Positions 8,349-17,413 are shown, counted from the stretch's first letter. The stretch: DNA of 64,000 bases from Candidatus Chromulinivoraceae bacterium (GCA_035478595.1 DATIJL010000004.1:1-64000); one strand, 5' to 3'. Numbers and translations are program-made. The notes: generated from the sequence alone by a model not told the origin.

Positions 8349-9017
8349 ATGATCTCTCGATACAGCCTTTACACCACAGCCGATCTTCGTGACCGCTTTA
8401 CCCTCGCCGACGGTCTGCCAAAGGGCATTAAACCTCGCTACAATATACATCCAACTTTACAGGCGCCGGTTATCCTTAATAAGAACGGCCACGCGGTAGT
8501 AGAACAAATGAGTTGGGGTCTTACTCCTAAGGGTACGAAAAACACCAACTCCGTTTTTCGCTATAAAACCTATAATGTACCCTCTGAAAAAGTACTCACC
8601 AAACATAGTTGGGAAACCGCCGTTCGACATAACCGCTGCCTCATACCCGCCAATGGTTTTTATCAATTAGTCGAACAAGGTAACAAAAAACAGGCATACT
8701 ATATTCAGCTAAAAGATACTCCGATTTTTGCCTTTGCTGGAATATACAGTAGTTGGGATGACGGCAATGAAACACATTCAACATACTCTATTATTACGAG
8801 CGACACGCCTTATGCACTACGCAACATCAGCGATCGCATGCCTATCGTACTAAGCCGGAGTGAAGAAACACGATGGCTTGACACTTCCATCACCGATGCA
8901 AACGCGTTATTTGATATGCTTCGCCCGATATCGAGCGAGCAACTACTTGTTAGCGAAGTGAGCGCAGACATTCATTCGCTCAAAATAGATATGCCTCAAC
9001 TTATCAAACCTCTTTAA
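8349..9017 (+). CDS. SRAP-fold protein (YedK/HMCES family) lacking catalytic residues
   Basis: 222 residues that match the SRAP family along their length: RYNIHPT (usual RYNIAPT), a Trp-Gly-Leu-x-P motif, RCLIPANGFYQ and SDRMPIVL. Active SRAP proteins expose Cys2, which forms a thiazolidine crosslink with abasic DNA, helped by a Glu in GFYEW and a His in HDRMP. Here position 2 is Ile (MISRY instead of MCGRY), the Glu is Gln (Q106) and the His is Ser (S161). The DNA-binding fold is therefore kept while the whole active site is lost. It might bind ssDNA or abasic sites non-covalently. The leaderless ATG makes the N-terminus secure, so the missing Cys is not a start-site artefact. Confidence 0.85.
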   Translation: MISRYSLYTTADLRDRFTLADGLPKGIKPRYNIHPTLQAPVILNKNGHAVVEQMSWGLTPKGTKNTNSVFRYKTYNVPSEKVLTKHSWETAVRHNRCLIPANGFYQLVEQGNKKQAYYIQLKDTPIFAFAGIYSSWDDGNETHSTYSIITSDTPYALRNISDRMPIVLSRSEETRWLDTSITDANALFDMLRPISSEQLLVSEVSADIHSLKIDMPQLIKPL

Positions 9018-9095
9018 ATCTCCCCAGCAAAGTGATCTACACCACAATGCTGCATGTGCTATGCTATAAACATAAGTAATAAGAGGTAATTCATC

Positions 9096-9500
9096 ATGAA
9101 CGAAGAACGCGATCAGAAGACTACCGAAGTACGTGATACAAAAGTACAGCAAGGCAACACAAACATTCGTCGTCAAAGCGTCACGACGGCAACAAAGGTA
9201 GATGCCGGCGTCGTGGCACGGCGTATCGTCTACTACCTGGCCGGCGTTATTATCGCACTACTCGTACTCCGTATTGTGCTGCTCATGCTAGCAGCAAACC
9301 AAGGGTCCGGATTTGTTGATTTTGTTTACGCTCTGAGCGGTCTTTTCGCTATGCCTTTTTATGGCATATTCAACTACCAGCCAAGTTATGGCCAATCTGT
9401 GTTTGAAATCAGCAGCGTCGTTGCGATTGTTGTGTATGCACTCGTAGCTTTCGGCATTGCAAAGTTATTCACACTTACAAAATCAGACGACGAAGTCTAA
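9096..9500 (+). CDS. YggT-family-like membrane protein
   Basis: 134 residues: a polar N-terminal tail of about 45 residues, a first TM helix (YYLAGVIIALLVLRIVLLML), a loop with FVYALSGLFAMPFYGIFNY, and a second TM helix near the C-terminus. The spacing fits the YggT/Ycf19 group, small membrane proteins linked to osmotic tolerance and division-site or membrane organisation. An AGAGGT ribosome-binding site precedes ATG 9096. It lies just upstream of the ABC exporter but has its own start region. Confidence 0.7.
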   Translation: MNEERDQKTTEVRDTKVQQGNTNIRRQSVTTATKVDAGVVARRIVYYLAGVIIALLVLRIVLLMLAANQGSGFVDFVYALSGLFAMPFYGIFNYQPSYGQSVFEISSVVAIVVYALVAFGIAKLFTLTKSDDEV

Positions 9501-9551
9501 ATTCTATACAGGAATTATAATGCTTTCGTAGGGTATAATAAGTAGAGTATT

Positions 9552-11291
9552 ATGCGCCAGTTAATCCGCTATCTTATCCCTTATGTCTTATGGTTTGCCG
9601 TTTTGGTTGTACTTGTCTATGGCCAAACAGCGGTAACATTAAGCCTACCCGACTACATGGCGAGCATTGTCAATAAAGGAATTATTGGCAGTGACACAGG
9701 ATATATTATTAGTACCGGCCTATGGATGCTCTTTATTACCTTGCTCGGTGGGCTTTGTACTATTGGTGTCAGCTTTGTAGCCTCGCGCATAGGAACAGGA
9801 TTTGTTCGTCGCCTGCGTCTTGCGCTCTTTGAAAAAGTAGAGAACTTCTCACTCAACGAATTCAATACATTCTCAACCGCATCACTCATTACTCGCGCGA
9901 CAAACGATATGCAACAGTTGCAACAAACCCTAGTGCTACTTCTACGCATGGCACTTATCGCACCGTTTATGGGTGTAGGCGCTATTATTAAGGCCTACCA
10001 ATTATCGCCGGCTATGTCATGGATTATGGCGGTCGCTATTGGAGTACTTGTCGCAATCATCGTCACACTATTCATTATTGTTGTTCCTAAATTCAAAAAA
10101 ATTCAGCTGCTCGTTGATCGACTCAGTCTTGTCACGCGTGAGATGCTCACAGGCGTACGAGTTATTCGTGCTTTTCATAAAGAAACGTTCGAAGAAAAGA
10201 AATTCGATACCGCCAACAAGCAATCCGTCAAACTCAATCTGTTCGTTAACCGCTCTATGGTGATTTTACAGCCAAGCATGATGCTTATTATGAGTTTCAC
10301 CTCCCTGGCAATCATTTGGATAGGTGCGCACTATATCGAGACGGGCAGCCTTCAGCTCGGCGATATGTTGGCATTCATGCAGTATGCAACACAGGCAATC
10401 ATGGCCTTTCTTATGCTTTCATTTATTTTTATTCTAGCTCCGCGTGCACTCGTATCAGCCAACCGTATTAACGAAGTACTCGGTAGCGAGTCAACTGTTC
10501 GCGACCCTGAAAAGCCTCAAAAATTACCCAAAATCGCTAAAGGCGAGGTCGAGTTCCGTGACGTGAGCTTTGCTTATGCCGACTCAGAGGAACCAGTGCT
10601 TTCACATATCTCTTTTACCGCACAACCTGGCGAGACAACAGCTATCATTGGCGGAACGGGCAGTGGAAAATCGACGCTTGTTAATCTCATTCCGCGACTT
10701 TACGACGTAAAAGACGGTGTAATACTTCTCGACGGCATTGATATTCGTACCGTTACGCAAGCGGATGTTCGAAGTCGAATAGGTTACGCGGCACAAAAAG
10801 CGACGTTATTCTCTGGAACAGTAGCTAGCAACATTAGTTACGGTAGTCGTATATCACAAGAGCAAATCGAAAAAGCTGCTACCATTGCGCAGGCATCAGG
10901 ATTCATTGAGTCACTTCCTAAAAAGTATGACGACCAAGTTGCACGAGGTGGTTCAAATCTCTCTGGTGGACAAAAGCAGCGCCTATCGATTGCCAGGGCA
11001 ATCGCAAAACAGCCAGTCGTCTACCTTTTTGACGATAGCTTCTCAGCCCTTGACCTTAAAACTGATGCCGCTTTGCGGCGCGCCCTCGCTAAGGAAACCT
11101 TAGGAAAAACAGTTATTATTGTTGCTCAACGCATCAGCTCAATCATGCATGCTGATCAAATTATCGTGCTTGATAACGGAAAAATCGTTGACACAGGAAC
11201 TCACAAAACACTCCTTGAGACATCAAAAGTATATCGAGAAATCGCCGAGTCCCAGCTCTCAATTACAGAACTTGAAGGAGTTGCCTCATGA
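9552..11291 (+). CDS. Heterodimeric ABC exporter, degenerate-site half
   Basis: 579 residues: six TM helices (about 1-310) followed by an ATP-binding domain with Walker A GGTGSGKST, signature LSGGQKQR and Walker B YLFDD. The residue after the Walker B Asp is Asp instead of the catalytic Glu. In heterodimeric exporters such as TM287/288 and BmrCD one subunit has exactly this change, leaving one hydrolysis-competent site per dimer. This subunit supplies the canonical LSGGQ to its partner's active site. It overlaps the partner gene by ATGA (11288-11291). A TATAAT box (9534-9539) lies 12 nt before the ATG. The substrate (drug, lipid or peptide) is unknown. Confidence 0.9.
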   Translation: MRQLIRYLIPYVLWFAVLVVLVYGQTAVTLSLPDYMASIVNKGIIGSDTGYIISTGLWMLFITLLGGLCTIGVSFVASRIGTGFVRRLRLALFEKVENFSLNEFNTFSTASLITRATNDMQQLQQTLVLLLRMALIAPFMGVGAIIKAYQLSPAMSWIMAVAIGVLVAIIVTLFIIVVPKFKKIQLLVDRLSLVTREMLTGVRVIRAFHKETFEEKKFDTANKQSVKLNLFVNRSMVILQPSMMLIMSFTSLAIIWIGAHYIETGSLQLGDMLAFMQYATQAIMAFLMLSFIFILAPRALVSANRINEVLGSESTVRDPEKPQKLPKIAKGEVEFRDVSFAYADSEEPVLSHISFTAQPGETTAIIGGTGSGKSTLVNLIPRLYDVKDGVILLDGIDIRTVTQADVRSRIGYAAQKATLFSGTVASNISYGSRISQEQIEKAATIAQASGFIESLPKKYDDQVARGGSNLSGGQKQRLSIARAIAKQPVVYLFDDSFSALDLKTDAALRRALAKETLGKTVIIVAQRISSIMHADQIIVLDNGKIVDTGTHKTLLETSKVYREIAESQLSITELEGVAS

Positions 11292-13303
11292 AACCCGACA
11301 ACGCCAGCTCTAATGCCAGTGCCAGCCCCCGAGGTTTTGCCGGCCGCGGCCCGAGTATGATGATGGGGGCACCTGGAGCAAAACCAAAACATTTTAAAAA
11401 GACACTTAAAACTATTGCTGGATACCTTCGTCCGCACATATTCAGGCTTATTCTTGTTATCGTTTTTGCCATTGCAAGTACCGTGTTTATGATCTTGAGT
11501 CCACGTATTCTAGGTAACATGACCAACAAAGTTGTAGATGGCTTTGTTGCAGGCCAGGCCTACGATAGAGTCATAAACAACCTACCGAAAGGAGCAAAAC
11601 TACCGACAGGAACAACGGGTGCAACAATCCTCAACCATCTATCTGCGAACCAAAAAAAGCAAATTCCGACTGCACAACAAGACACACTGCGAAATATCGA
11701 CTTTTCAAAAGGTCGTCCAGGCATAGACTACGAAGCAATCATGATTATCGGATTATGGCTTGCTGCTCTGTATGTTATCAGTTCGCTATTTTCTTACCTT
11801 ATGGGCTGGATAATGACAGATATTACACAGGATCTCGTGTACCGACTTCGGCAAGATATATCTCTCAAGATTAACCGAATGACGTTAAGCTATTTCGACC
11901 ACCACCCATACGGTGAAGTTATTAGCCGCGTGACGAATGACATCGATACGATTGGTCAAAGCTTAAACCAAAGTGCCACTCAAATCGTAACCTCAGTCGT
12001 CACAATTGTCGGTATTTTAATTATGATGCTTACTATCAGTTGGCAGCTTACGCTCGTAGCTGTCGTTGTACTCCCGCTCAGTCTCGGTATTATATCTCTC
12101 ATCGTCAAACGCTCACAACGTTACTTTATGGGCCAGCAAAATAGTCTAGGTCAACTTGATGGACATGTTGAAGAAATGTTCTCCGGCCATATTGTCATGC
12201 GTACCTATAACGGCGAAAAATCATCTATAAGTGCTTTCTCTAAAGTCAATCAACAGCTCTTTAAGAACGGCTGGAAATCACAATTTATGTCTGGGCTAAT
12301 GATGCCGATTATGCAGTTTATTAGCAACCTTGGATTCGTCGGCGTTGCTGTACTTGGCGGATGGCTCGCTATTAACGGCAAGCTCAGTATTGGCGATATT
12401 CAGGCGTTTATTCAGTATATGAACCAGTTCACCCAACCAATCATGCAAACAGCCAACGTTGCTAACGTCATGCAGGTAACCGTCGCAGCCGCAGAGCGTG
12501 TATTCGATTTCCTGGAAGAACCAGAGGAGTCCCGCGATACGGCGACAACATCGCTCCCTGAACACATTGCCGGAGGCGTAGCATTCGATAATGTGAACTT
12601 TAGTTACTCCAAAGGTACGCCTATTATTAAAAACTTCAATGCTCACATCAAACCAGGTCAAAATGTTGCTATCGTAGGTCCAACCGGTGCTGGAAAAACG
12701 ACAATCGTAAACCTTCTAATGCGTTTTTACGATGTGGATAGTGGCAGCATCTTAATCGACAACATTGACAGCCAACTGCTTAATCGAGCAGATGTGCGAC
12801 AGCTCTTTGGCATGGTACTTCAAGATACATGGTTGTTTAATGGGACAATCGCAGATAATATTTCATATGGTAAAGCTGGTGCGACAAAAGAAGAGGTTAT
12901 AGCTGCCGCAAAAGCCACTCATGCCGATCACTTTATCCGCACACTTCCAAAAGGCTATGACACAATTCTTGGCGAGGAGACGGACAATATATCAGCGGGT
13001 GAAAAACAGCTGCTTACTATTGCTCGCGCTATGCTTGCCAATGCTCCTATGCTTATTCTTGATGAAGCCACGAGTTCAGTCGACACACGAACAGAAGTTC
13101 TTATTCAACAGGCGATGGAAAGACTTATGCATGGCCGAACTAGCTTCGTGATTGCACACCGTCTTTCAACAATCCGTAACGCGGACATGATTCTTGTTAT
13201 GAATGCAGGAAACATCGTTGAGCAGGGCACGCACGATGAACTTGTTAAAAAGGGCGGGTTCTATAATACCCTATACGCTAGCCAATTTGATGCAGCTGAA
13301 TAA
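11288..13303 (+). CDS. Heterodimeric ABC exporter, catalytic half
   Basis: 671 residues. A Gly/Met-rich N-terminal extension precedes the first TM helix, and an extra loop of about 60 residues follows TM1 (near residues 85-150) on the predicted outer side. The ATP-binding domain has Walker A GPTGAGKTT, a diverged signature ISAGEKQ and Walker B MLILDEATS with the catalytic Glu. The diverged signature here and the Asp in the first subunit fall in the same composite site, as expected for an asymmetric exporter. Coupled to the preceding gene and followed 16 nt later by a VOC gene. Confidence 0.9.
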   Translation: MKPDNASSNASASPRGFAGRGPSMMMGAPGAKPKHFKKTLKTIAGYLRPHIFRLILVIVFAIASTVFMILSPRILGNMTNKVVDGFVAGQAYDRVINNLPKGAKLPTGTTGATILNHLSANQKKQIPTAQQDTLRNIDFSKGRPGIDYEAIMIIGLWLAALYVISSLFSYLMGWIMTDITQDLVYRLRQDISLKINRMTLSYFDHHPYGEVISRVTNDIDTIGQSLNQSATQIVTSVVTIVGILIMMLTISWQLTLVAVVVLPLSLGIISLIVKRSQRYFMGQQNSLGQLDGHVEEMFSGHIVMRTYNGEKSSISAFSKVNQQLFKNGWKSQFMSGLMMPIMQFISNLGFVGVAVLGGWLAINGKLSIGDIQAFIQYMNQFTQPIMQTANVANVMQVTVAAAERVFDFLEEPEESRDTATTSLPEHIAGGVAFDNVNFSYSKGTPIIKNFNAHIKPGQNVAIVGPTGAGKTTIVNLLMRFYDVDSGSILIDNIDSQLLNRADVRQLFGMVLQDTWLFNGTIADNISYGKAGATKEEVIAAAKATHADHFIRTLPKGYDTILGEETDNISAGEKQLLTIARAMLANAPMLILDEATSSVDTRTEVLIQQAMERLMHGRTSFVIAHRLSTIRNADMILVMNAGNIVEQGTHDELVKKGGFYNTLYASQFDAAE

Positions 13304-13319
13304 ATAAAAAGGAGTTTTA

Positions 13320-13700
13320 ATGTTTGAACCAATATCAACTTTTAGCGGATTCTCTGTCGATGATCTCGCTAAGGCCAAAGAATTTTACGAAACTAAACTT
13401 GGATTAAAAACAGAAGATGCTATAGGCGGTGCGCATATTTTTCTACCTGGTGGCGCAAAGGCATGGATGTATCCAAAAAAAGATCATACGCCTGCTAGTT
13501 ACACTATGTTAGATTTCGTTGTGGATGATATCGATATTGCAGTCGATGTACTTACTAAGCAAGGTGTCGAATTTGAACGCTATGATCAAGCTCCTCAAGA
13601 CGATAAAGGTATTCTACGTGGCAAAGAAAAGAATATGGGACCAAACATTGCATGGTTTAAAGACCCCGCGGGTAATATACTAGCGGTCTTAGAGCAATAG
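13320..13700 (+). CDS. VOC-family protein (glyoxalase/bleomycin-resistance fold)
   Basis: 126 residues with the two beta-alpha-beta-beta-beta repeats of the VOC fold: FSVDDLAKAKEFYETKLGL at the start and WFKDPAGNILAVLEQ at the end. Family members are metal-dependent lyases, dioxygenases or drug-binding proteins. AAGGAG lies 7 nt before the ATG, and only 16 nt separate it from the ABC exporter, so it is probably the last gene of that transcript; together they could serve detoxification. Function cannot be assigned more closely. Confidence 0.8.
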   Translation: MFEPISTFSGFSVDDLAKAKEFYETKLGLKTEDAIGGAHIFLPGGAKAWMYPKKDHTPASYTMLDFVVDDIDIAVDVLTKQGVEFERYDQAPQDDKGILRGKEKNMGPNIAWFKDPAGNILAVLEQ

Positions 13701-13757
13701 TTTAACCAGTCGGGAACTACTTCGCCTCCTCGCGATGTTGAGGTGAGGCTATATGAT

Positions 13758-13786
13758 TTGACATATCATACTTTTTATGGTAAACT
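13758..13786 (+). promoter_or_regulatory. Promoter of the LPXTG protein gene
   Basis: TTGACA (13758-13763), a 17-bp spacer and TAAACT (13781-13786), about 60 nt before ATG 13848. Here the leader has a Shine-Dalgarno (GGAAGGA). Confidence 0.55.
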
Positions 13787-13847
13787 TAAGCATAATCCAA
13801 AATAGTTTGAGAGACTATCAGGTGTGAACCATAACGGAAGGACTACC

Positions 13848-14534
13848 ATGAAGGTAAGTAAACTCGTACTCTTAGCAGGTATCATTAGTATTGTAGGCAT
13901 TGGAAGTCTCACCTCAACAGCATTCGCCTGGCATCCAAAAGGTGTGATTGTCAAAAAAGTCCAAAACGTAACAACAAATAGCGTCCTGAGCGACGCGGAC
14001 ACGTCCGCTACAGCCATTGCAGCCAAACCTGGCGATACACTTAGGTATGTCATTACTGTTACTAACAATGGCGCCGTTGACAACAGCGGCAATAATGACA
14101 TGGCAAAAACCGTCATGACTGACACTCTTCCTTCTGGAGTAGAGCTCGTCAGTAATCCAGCTCAACGTCAAATTAGTGAAAACCTAGGAACAATTAAGCC
14201 CGGTAAATCAGTCACTAAAGAATACCTCGTAAAGGTAACTTCCAGCACCGATGGCTCAATAACAAATACTGCTTGTTTCACTGGCAATAGTACCGCCAAC
14301 GATAATCCTCAACAGGGCTGTAACCCTGCTGTCGTTACCGTTACCGTACCTGAAATCCCCGTTACGCCAGTAACTCCCGTAACCCCTGAGCAACCTGTCA
14401 CGGAAACTCCTGCGGAGCTACCACATACTGGTATGGCAGAAAATGTTATTATGAGTAGTCTTATTTTGGGCGCAATCGCGTATATTAGCTATCTTTATTT
14501 CAACAGCCGCCGCGAACTTACAAATATCCAATAG
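13848..14534 (+). CDS. Secreted DUF11-like surface protein with LPXTG anchor
   Basis: 228 residues from ATG 13848, preceded by GGAAGGA. A signal peptide ends near STAFA (about residue 24). The middle is a DUF11-like beta-sandwich (GDTLRYVITVTNNG, then TDTLPSGVELV). A Pro-rich linker (repeated PVTPVTP) leads to LPHTG, a hydrophobic helix and a short RRELTN tail, the layout of a sortase-anchored protein. Family knowledge: sortase joins the Thr of LPXTG to a cell-wall or pilus acceptor. No sortase gene is in the window. It probably sits on the cell surface and could take part in contact with the host bacterium. Confidence 0.85.
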   Translation: MKVSKLVLLAGIISIVGIGSLTSTAFAWHPKGVIVKKVQNVTTNSVLSDADTSATAIAAKPGDTLRYVITVTNNGAVDNSGNNDMAKTVMTDTLPSGVELVSNPAQRQISENLGTIKPGKSVTKEYLVKVTSSTDGSITNTACFTGNSTANDNPQQGCNPAVVTVTVPEIPVTPVTPVTPEQPVTETPAELPHTGMAENVIMSSLILGAIAYISYLYFNSRRELTNIQ

Positions 14535-14552
14535 TATATTTTTACCACAAAC

Positions 14553-14584
14553 AAAATGACCGCTTCACAGGAAGCGGTCATTTT
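14553..14584. terminator. Bidirectional intrinsic terminator
   Basis: A 14-bp stem (14553-14566 with 14571-14584, AAAATGACCGCTTC and its complement) with a 4-nt loop. T-runs on both strands end the LPXTG gene (+) and the tailspike-like gene (-). Confidence 0.85.
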
Positions 14585-14590
14585 AAATAT

Positions 14591-16309
14591 TTACAGGAGC
14601 GTCCACTGCCACGTTGGCGCAACAGAGTACGTCAGCGTGATGGTTTTGCCGCTAGGTACGCATACCGTACCAGGAGTAGTTGACAATTGGCTTGTTCCAT
14701 CAACAGCAATGCCTGTCACAGTACCGCCAACGATAGTCACCATCGCATCACGCCAAAATGGATTTTGCAACGCAGTTGTTGAAGTTGGTATAGTTGGTGC
14801 CGTGACCACACCGACTCCCTGATCTTGATTTATAACCTTAGCATGAGCACCACCATTAACTCCATATGATGCACTTAATGCCTGCTCGAGCGTTAGACCT
14901 CCGTCACCACCATTACTTCCAACATAAATTGTTCCATAAGCTGCGTTATGAGAATCATTAACAATAAAATGACCGGACCCCGTCGTCCATTCAATATCGA
15001 GACAGAGAATATCGAGCTTCGTTACGGCCGTACTAGCAAATACGACACACTGTGTACAATTCTCAATTGAAGCATAGGTGACGATGTTACGATGCGGAAA
15101 GCCAGACGATGGCCAAATCACCAATCCGTCGAAACAGTTAATAAGTCGTAGTGAATTAGCTTGGACATGCTCATAAACAATCAAACCGTACACAAGCCCT
15201 TCACATGAGAAGAAGCCGATATTACAGTTGTCATTGTTATTCGTCTGTGGCATCGCTAACCCAAATGCCCAGTTTGGTGAAGGAGGTGTCGGAGCACCTG
15301 TGACGGTAGAACGCGCAAGGACCGAGGCGCTTAGTACATTGGCCTCCGCCATTCCTCTAAAATCAAATCCGCATATATTACCATTCTGTGGTACTTCAAT
15401 AGTGATCCCATCGACGACGACGAGCATATTATTCCACGTGTCAGACGTGCCGTTGCTTGATGTTCCACTTCCACCAAAACCAAAGTGAGGCGTAGGCCCA
15501 CCTAAGACGGAGACTTCACCAGTTGCAGGCACACCAGTACCTGCATTATATGTTGATCGCAGAACAGCGCCAGCCTCTTGTGGTACTGTCTGTTGCCAGT
15601 GATAAAGCGCGCTTGCATCAACGGCACCCTTTAGAACAAGAACGAACTTTTGTTTTGCAGGCGTGAATGCTGGATCGATAACTGGCAACGGAATCTGTGC
15701 ACTTCCGTTTGTAGCTCCTCCTGTTGTTGGGTTACCGGCAATGAGATAGACGGCTGGCGGAAAGTAAATCTCGGCGTAGTATGTTCCATTAGCAACACCA
15801 GCTGCAAATGCGGCATTAATTGCATTTGTGATAGCTACAGTATCGTCAGTCGTACCGTCACCTTTTGCACCATATGCCTGCACGTTAAACACATGCGAAG
15901 GGTTTGCAAGTGGCGTTAGATTAGTCAGACTAAAACTTGCTCCACTTGTGAAGGCTGTCGTAACAGCGTAACACATCCCTGAAAATGCGATAAGATCATT
16001 AATTGCATACGCAGTCGATGCAGCCCAGGCACCCCTAAACGTAAGACGTGCATTAAGATCGGTCGTTAAATTAGCGACCGCGCTCTCAGGGAAAGAATTA
16101 CTTGGCACGACTGGCGCGGTTGAGAATGTTTTTGTGCCGCCAATTGTCTCGTTGCCTGTATTGTGAACAACGGCCGTATTGTCAGCCTTTGTAGATATCG
16201 TACCTGTTGTCTTAAGGGTACCGTCGGCATTATGCTCGACGCTTAAAAAGTCATTGAGAACATTCCCCCAAGTGTCGGTGTCACTGCCAGGGACAGGAAG
16301 TCGAGCCAT
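14591..16309 (-). CDS. Phage tailspike-like protein with pectate-lyase-type beta-helix
   Basis: 572 residues. The N-terminus (MARLPVPGSDTDTWGNVLN, then HNADGTLK) is the kind found at the base of phage tail fibres and other virion proteins. At about residue 140 comes FNVQAYGAKGDGTTDD, the signature opening of the Pectate_lyase_3 right-handed beta-helix used by tailspike depolymerases and receptor-binding proteins; a long repetitive beta-rich part follows, then a small C-terminal beta domain. No signal peptide or TM segment. An AGGGGA sequence lies about 11 nt before the ATG. No other phage gene is nearby, so it is either a lone phage remnant or a domesticated binding or degrading protein. Its place next to pilus and LPXTG genes favours a surface role, but its secretion route is unclear. 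Confidence 0.75.
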   Translation of the reverse strand: MARLPVPGSDTDTWGNVLNDFLSVEHNADGTLKTTGTISTKADNTAVVHNTGNETIGGTKTFSTAPVVPSNSFPESAVANLTTDLNARLTFRGAWAASTAYAINDLIAFSGMCYAVTTAFTSGASFSLTNLTPLANPSHVFNVQAYGAKGDGTTDDTVAITNAINAAFAAGVANGTYYAEIYFPPAVYLIAGNPTTGGATNGSAQIPLPVIDPAFTPAKQKFVLVLKGAVDASALYHWQQTVPQEAGAVLRSTYNAGTGVPATGEVSVLGGPTPHFGFGGSGTSSNGTSDTWNNMLVVVDGITIEVPQNGNICGFDFRGMAEANVLSASVLARSTVTGAPTPPSPNWAFGLAMPQTNNNDNCNIGFFSCEGLVYGLIVYEHVQANSLRLINCFDGLVIWPSSGFPHRNIVTYASIENCTQCVVFASTAVTKLDILCLDIEWTTGSGHFIVNDSHNAAYGTIYVGSNGGDGGLTLEQALSASYGVNGGAHAKVINQDQGVGVVTAPTIPTSTTALQNPFWRDAMVTIVGGTVTGIAVDGTSQLSTTPGTVCVPSGKTITLTYSVAPTWQWTLL

Positions 16310-16413
16310 ATTTTTTATAATCCCCTACAAAGTTAGTACTTATTATGATAGGCTATGCGGTTATGTTTAGTCAATACTATAGTAATGAGCTTTAGCTATT
16401 GTGGCTTCCCGAG

Positions 16414-16653
16414 TTAGAGATTGTGATAATAAAAACTGCACTCGTCACTGCTCGAAAAGAATAGTATCTTTTTACCCTGCGAGCAATTCTTACATTCTTT
16501 TTCTATTTCGTCGAAGTCGACATACATCTCATCTCTTGCAAATGCCAAATCACATATTTGTTTCTTGTCTGCAGATGCCGGTGCCACTGTCTTGTTTACG
16601 GACGGCCACCATAGAAAGTTATCCCAACCAGCGCGGCATTTTAATAAATACAT
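16414..16653 (-). CDS. Small Cys-containing hypothetical protein
   Basis: A 79-codon frame starting just after the hairpin that ends the pilus operon. It contains five Cys, including CKNC (about residue 54), and many aromatic residues; no known family. No clear Shine-Dalgarno at ATG 16653. The opposite strand also has an open frame, so the coding call is tentative. Confidence 0.35.
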   Translation of the reverse strand: MYLLKCRAGWDNFLWWPSVNKTVAPASADKKQICDLAFARDEMYVDFDEIEKECKNCSQGKKILFFSSSDECSFYYHNL

Positions 16654-16664
16654 ATTAACGGCAA

Positions 16665-16692
16665 GATGAGCGCAATTTTACAAGCGCTCATC
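16665..16692 (-). terminator. Hairpin after the pilin operon
   Basis: A 9-bp stem (16665-16673 with 16684-16692, GATGAGCGC and its complement) lies 24 nt past the last pilin stop. It lacks a strong T-run on the minus strand, so it may be a weak terminator or an mRNA-stabilising hairpin. Confidence 0.5.
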
Positions 16693-16715
16693 CTATTATA
16701 TTATCCGTCAACTGG

Positions 16716-17192
16716 CTAGCGATTAACCGAGATAGCTTTGCCGTTCTCTGCCGCTGGCGCTGCTACAACTAGTCGTCCATTAGCGTCTTTGTTAATCTTG
16801 TAGCCAGTACCGTTAGTCGCACAAGTAGTTGCACACTGTGGATCCTTAGGAAGCGAGACAACATACTTGCCTAAAGCCGTAAGAGGTGTGAGATCGATAA
16901 GTCCCGTACAACTAGCTGCGCCCGTCGCACAGATTTCAGTAGCTGCTGTTGTAATGCCAGCTCCACCGCCTGCGGGTGGCAATGAACCGTTATCTATAGA
17001 ATACTGGTAGGTTGCATTAAGAATAGTCGTTACGTCTGCAGATCGCTGCGTGTTACGTGAATCACCCAATTGCTTGGAAGGGTTTACTGCAATGATAACG
17101 ATACCTGCGAGAATCGCGATGATAGCTACGACAAGTAAAACTTCGATGAGGGTGAAGCCTGACTTTTTATTGTTTCTCAATTGTTTAAACAC
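16716..17192 (-). CDS. Type IV pilin, paralogue 2
   Basis: 158 residues with a class III leader (MFKQLRNNKKSG, cut before FTLIE) and the hydrophobic assembly helix [21 protein letters not shown] with Glu5. A soluble beta domain follows with paired Cys, as in major pilins and pseudopilins. It is closely related to the pilin at 17414-17899 over its whole length, with 107 identical bases (17053-17159) covering the helix and the start of the following region. It is the last gene of the pilus operon. It may be a second major pilin or an alternative subunit. Confidence 0.9.
   Translation of the reverse strand: MFKQLRNNKKSGFTLIEVLLVVAIIAILAGIVIIAVNPSKQLGDSRNTQRSADVTTILNATYQYSIDNGSLPPAGGGAGITTAATEICATGAASCTGLIDLTPLTALGKYVVSLPKDPQCATTCATNGTGYKINKDANGRLVVAAPAAENGKAISVNR
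17053..17159. repeat. 107-bp identical block, copy A
   Basis: Matches 17754-17860 without a mismatch by eye, in the same orientation and frame, inside the two pilin genes. Flanking pilin sequence is similar but not identical, which suggests recent duplication or gene conversion confined to the conserved helix. Confidence 0.9.
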
Positions 17193-17227
17193 TTTTATTT
17201 CTACCCTTATAGTTTATTAATCAATGA

Positions 17228-17407
17228 TTAAGAGCCGTAGCGATATAACACAAGTATAGCGAAGAATATACATAATGCAGTGAACAAGAATACTAAAAAC
17301 GTCACCGCCTTACTCTGTGATAATTCTAGCTTGCTGTTGTAGGTTGGAGCTTTAGTGCGAACTTTCGCCTTAGATCGCGTTGTAATTGGTTTTTTTGAGG
17401 TACTCAT
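17228..17407 (-). CDS. 59-residue single-TM protein between the pilins
   Basis: A short gene from ATG 17407 to TAA 17228-17230, 6 nt after the stop of the upstream pilin, with GAGGTAG overlapping that stop as ribosome-binding site. The N-terminal half is basic and Ser/Thr/Lys-rich (KKPITTRSKAKVRTK); the C-terminal half is one TM helix (VTFLVFLFTALCIFFAILVL) ending in YRYGS. It lacks a prepilin leader. Its location, tight spacing and RBS support a real pilus-operon gene, possibly an assembly factor or a small membrane partner of the pilins. No homologue recognised. Confidence 0.7.
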   Translation of the reverse strand: MSTSKKPITTRSKAKVRTKAPTYNSKLELSQSKAVTFLVFLFTALCIFFAILVLYRYGS

Positions 17408-17413
17408 ATAGCA

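Noticed and set aside
14591-16309. Prophage around the tailspike-like gene
   Set aside because: No other phage gene, integrase or attachment repeats within several kilobases.
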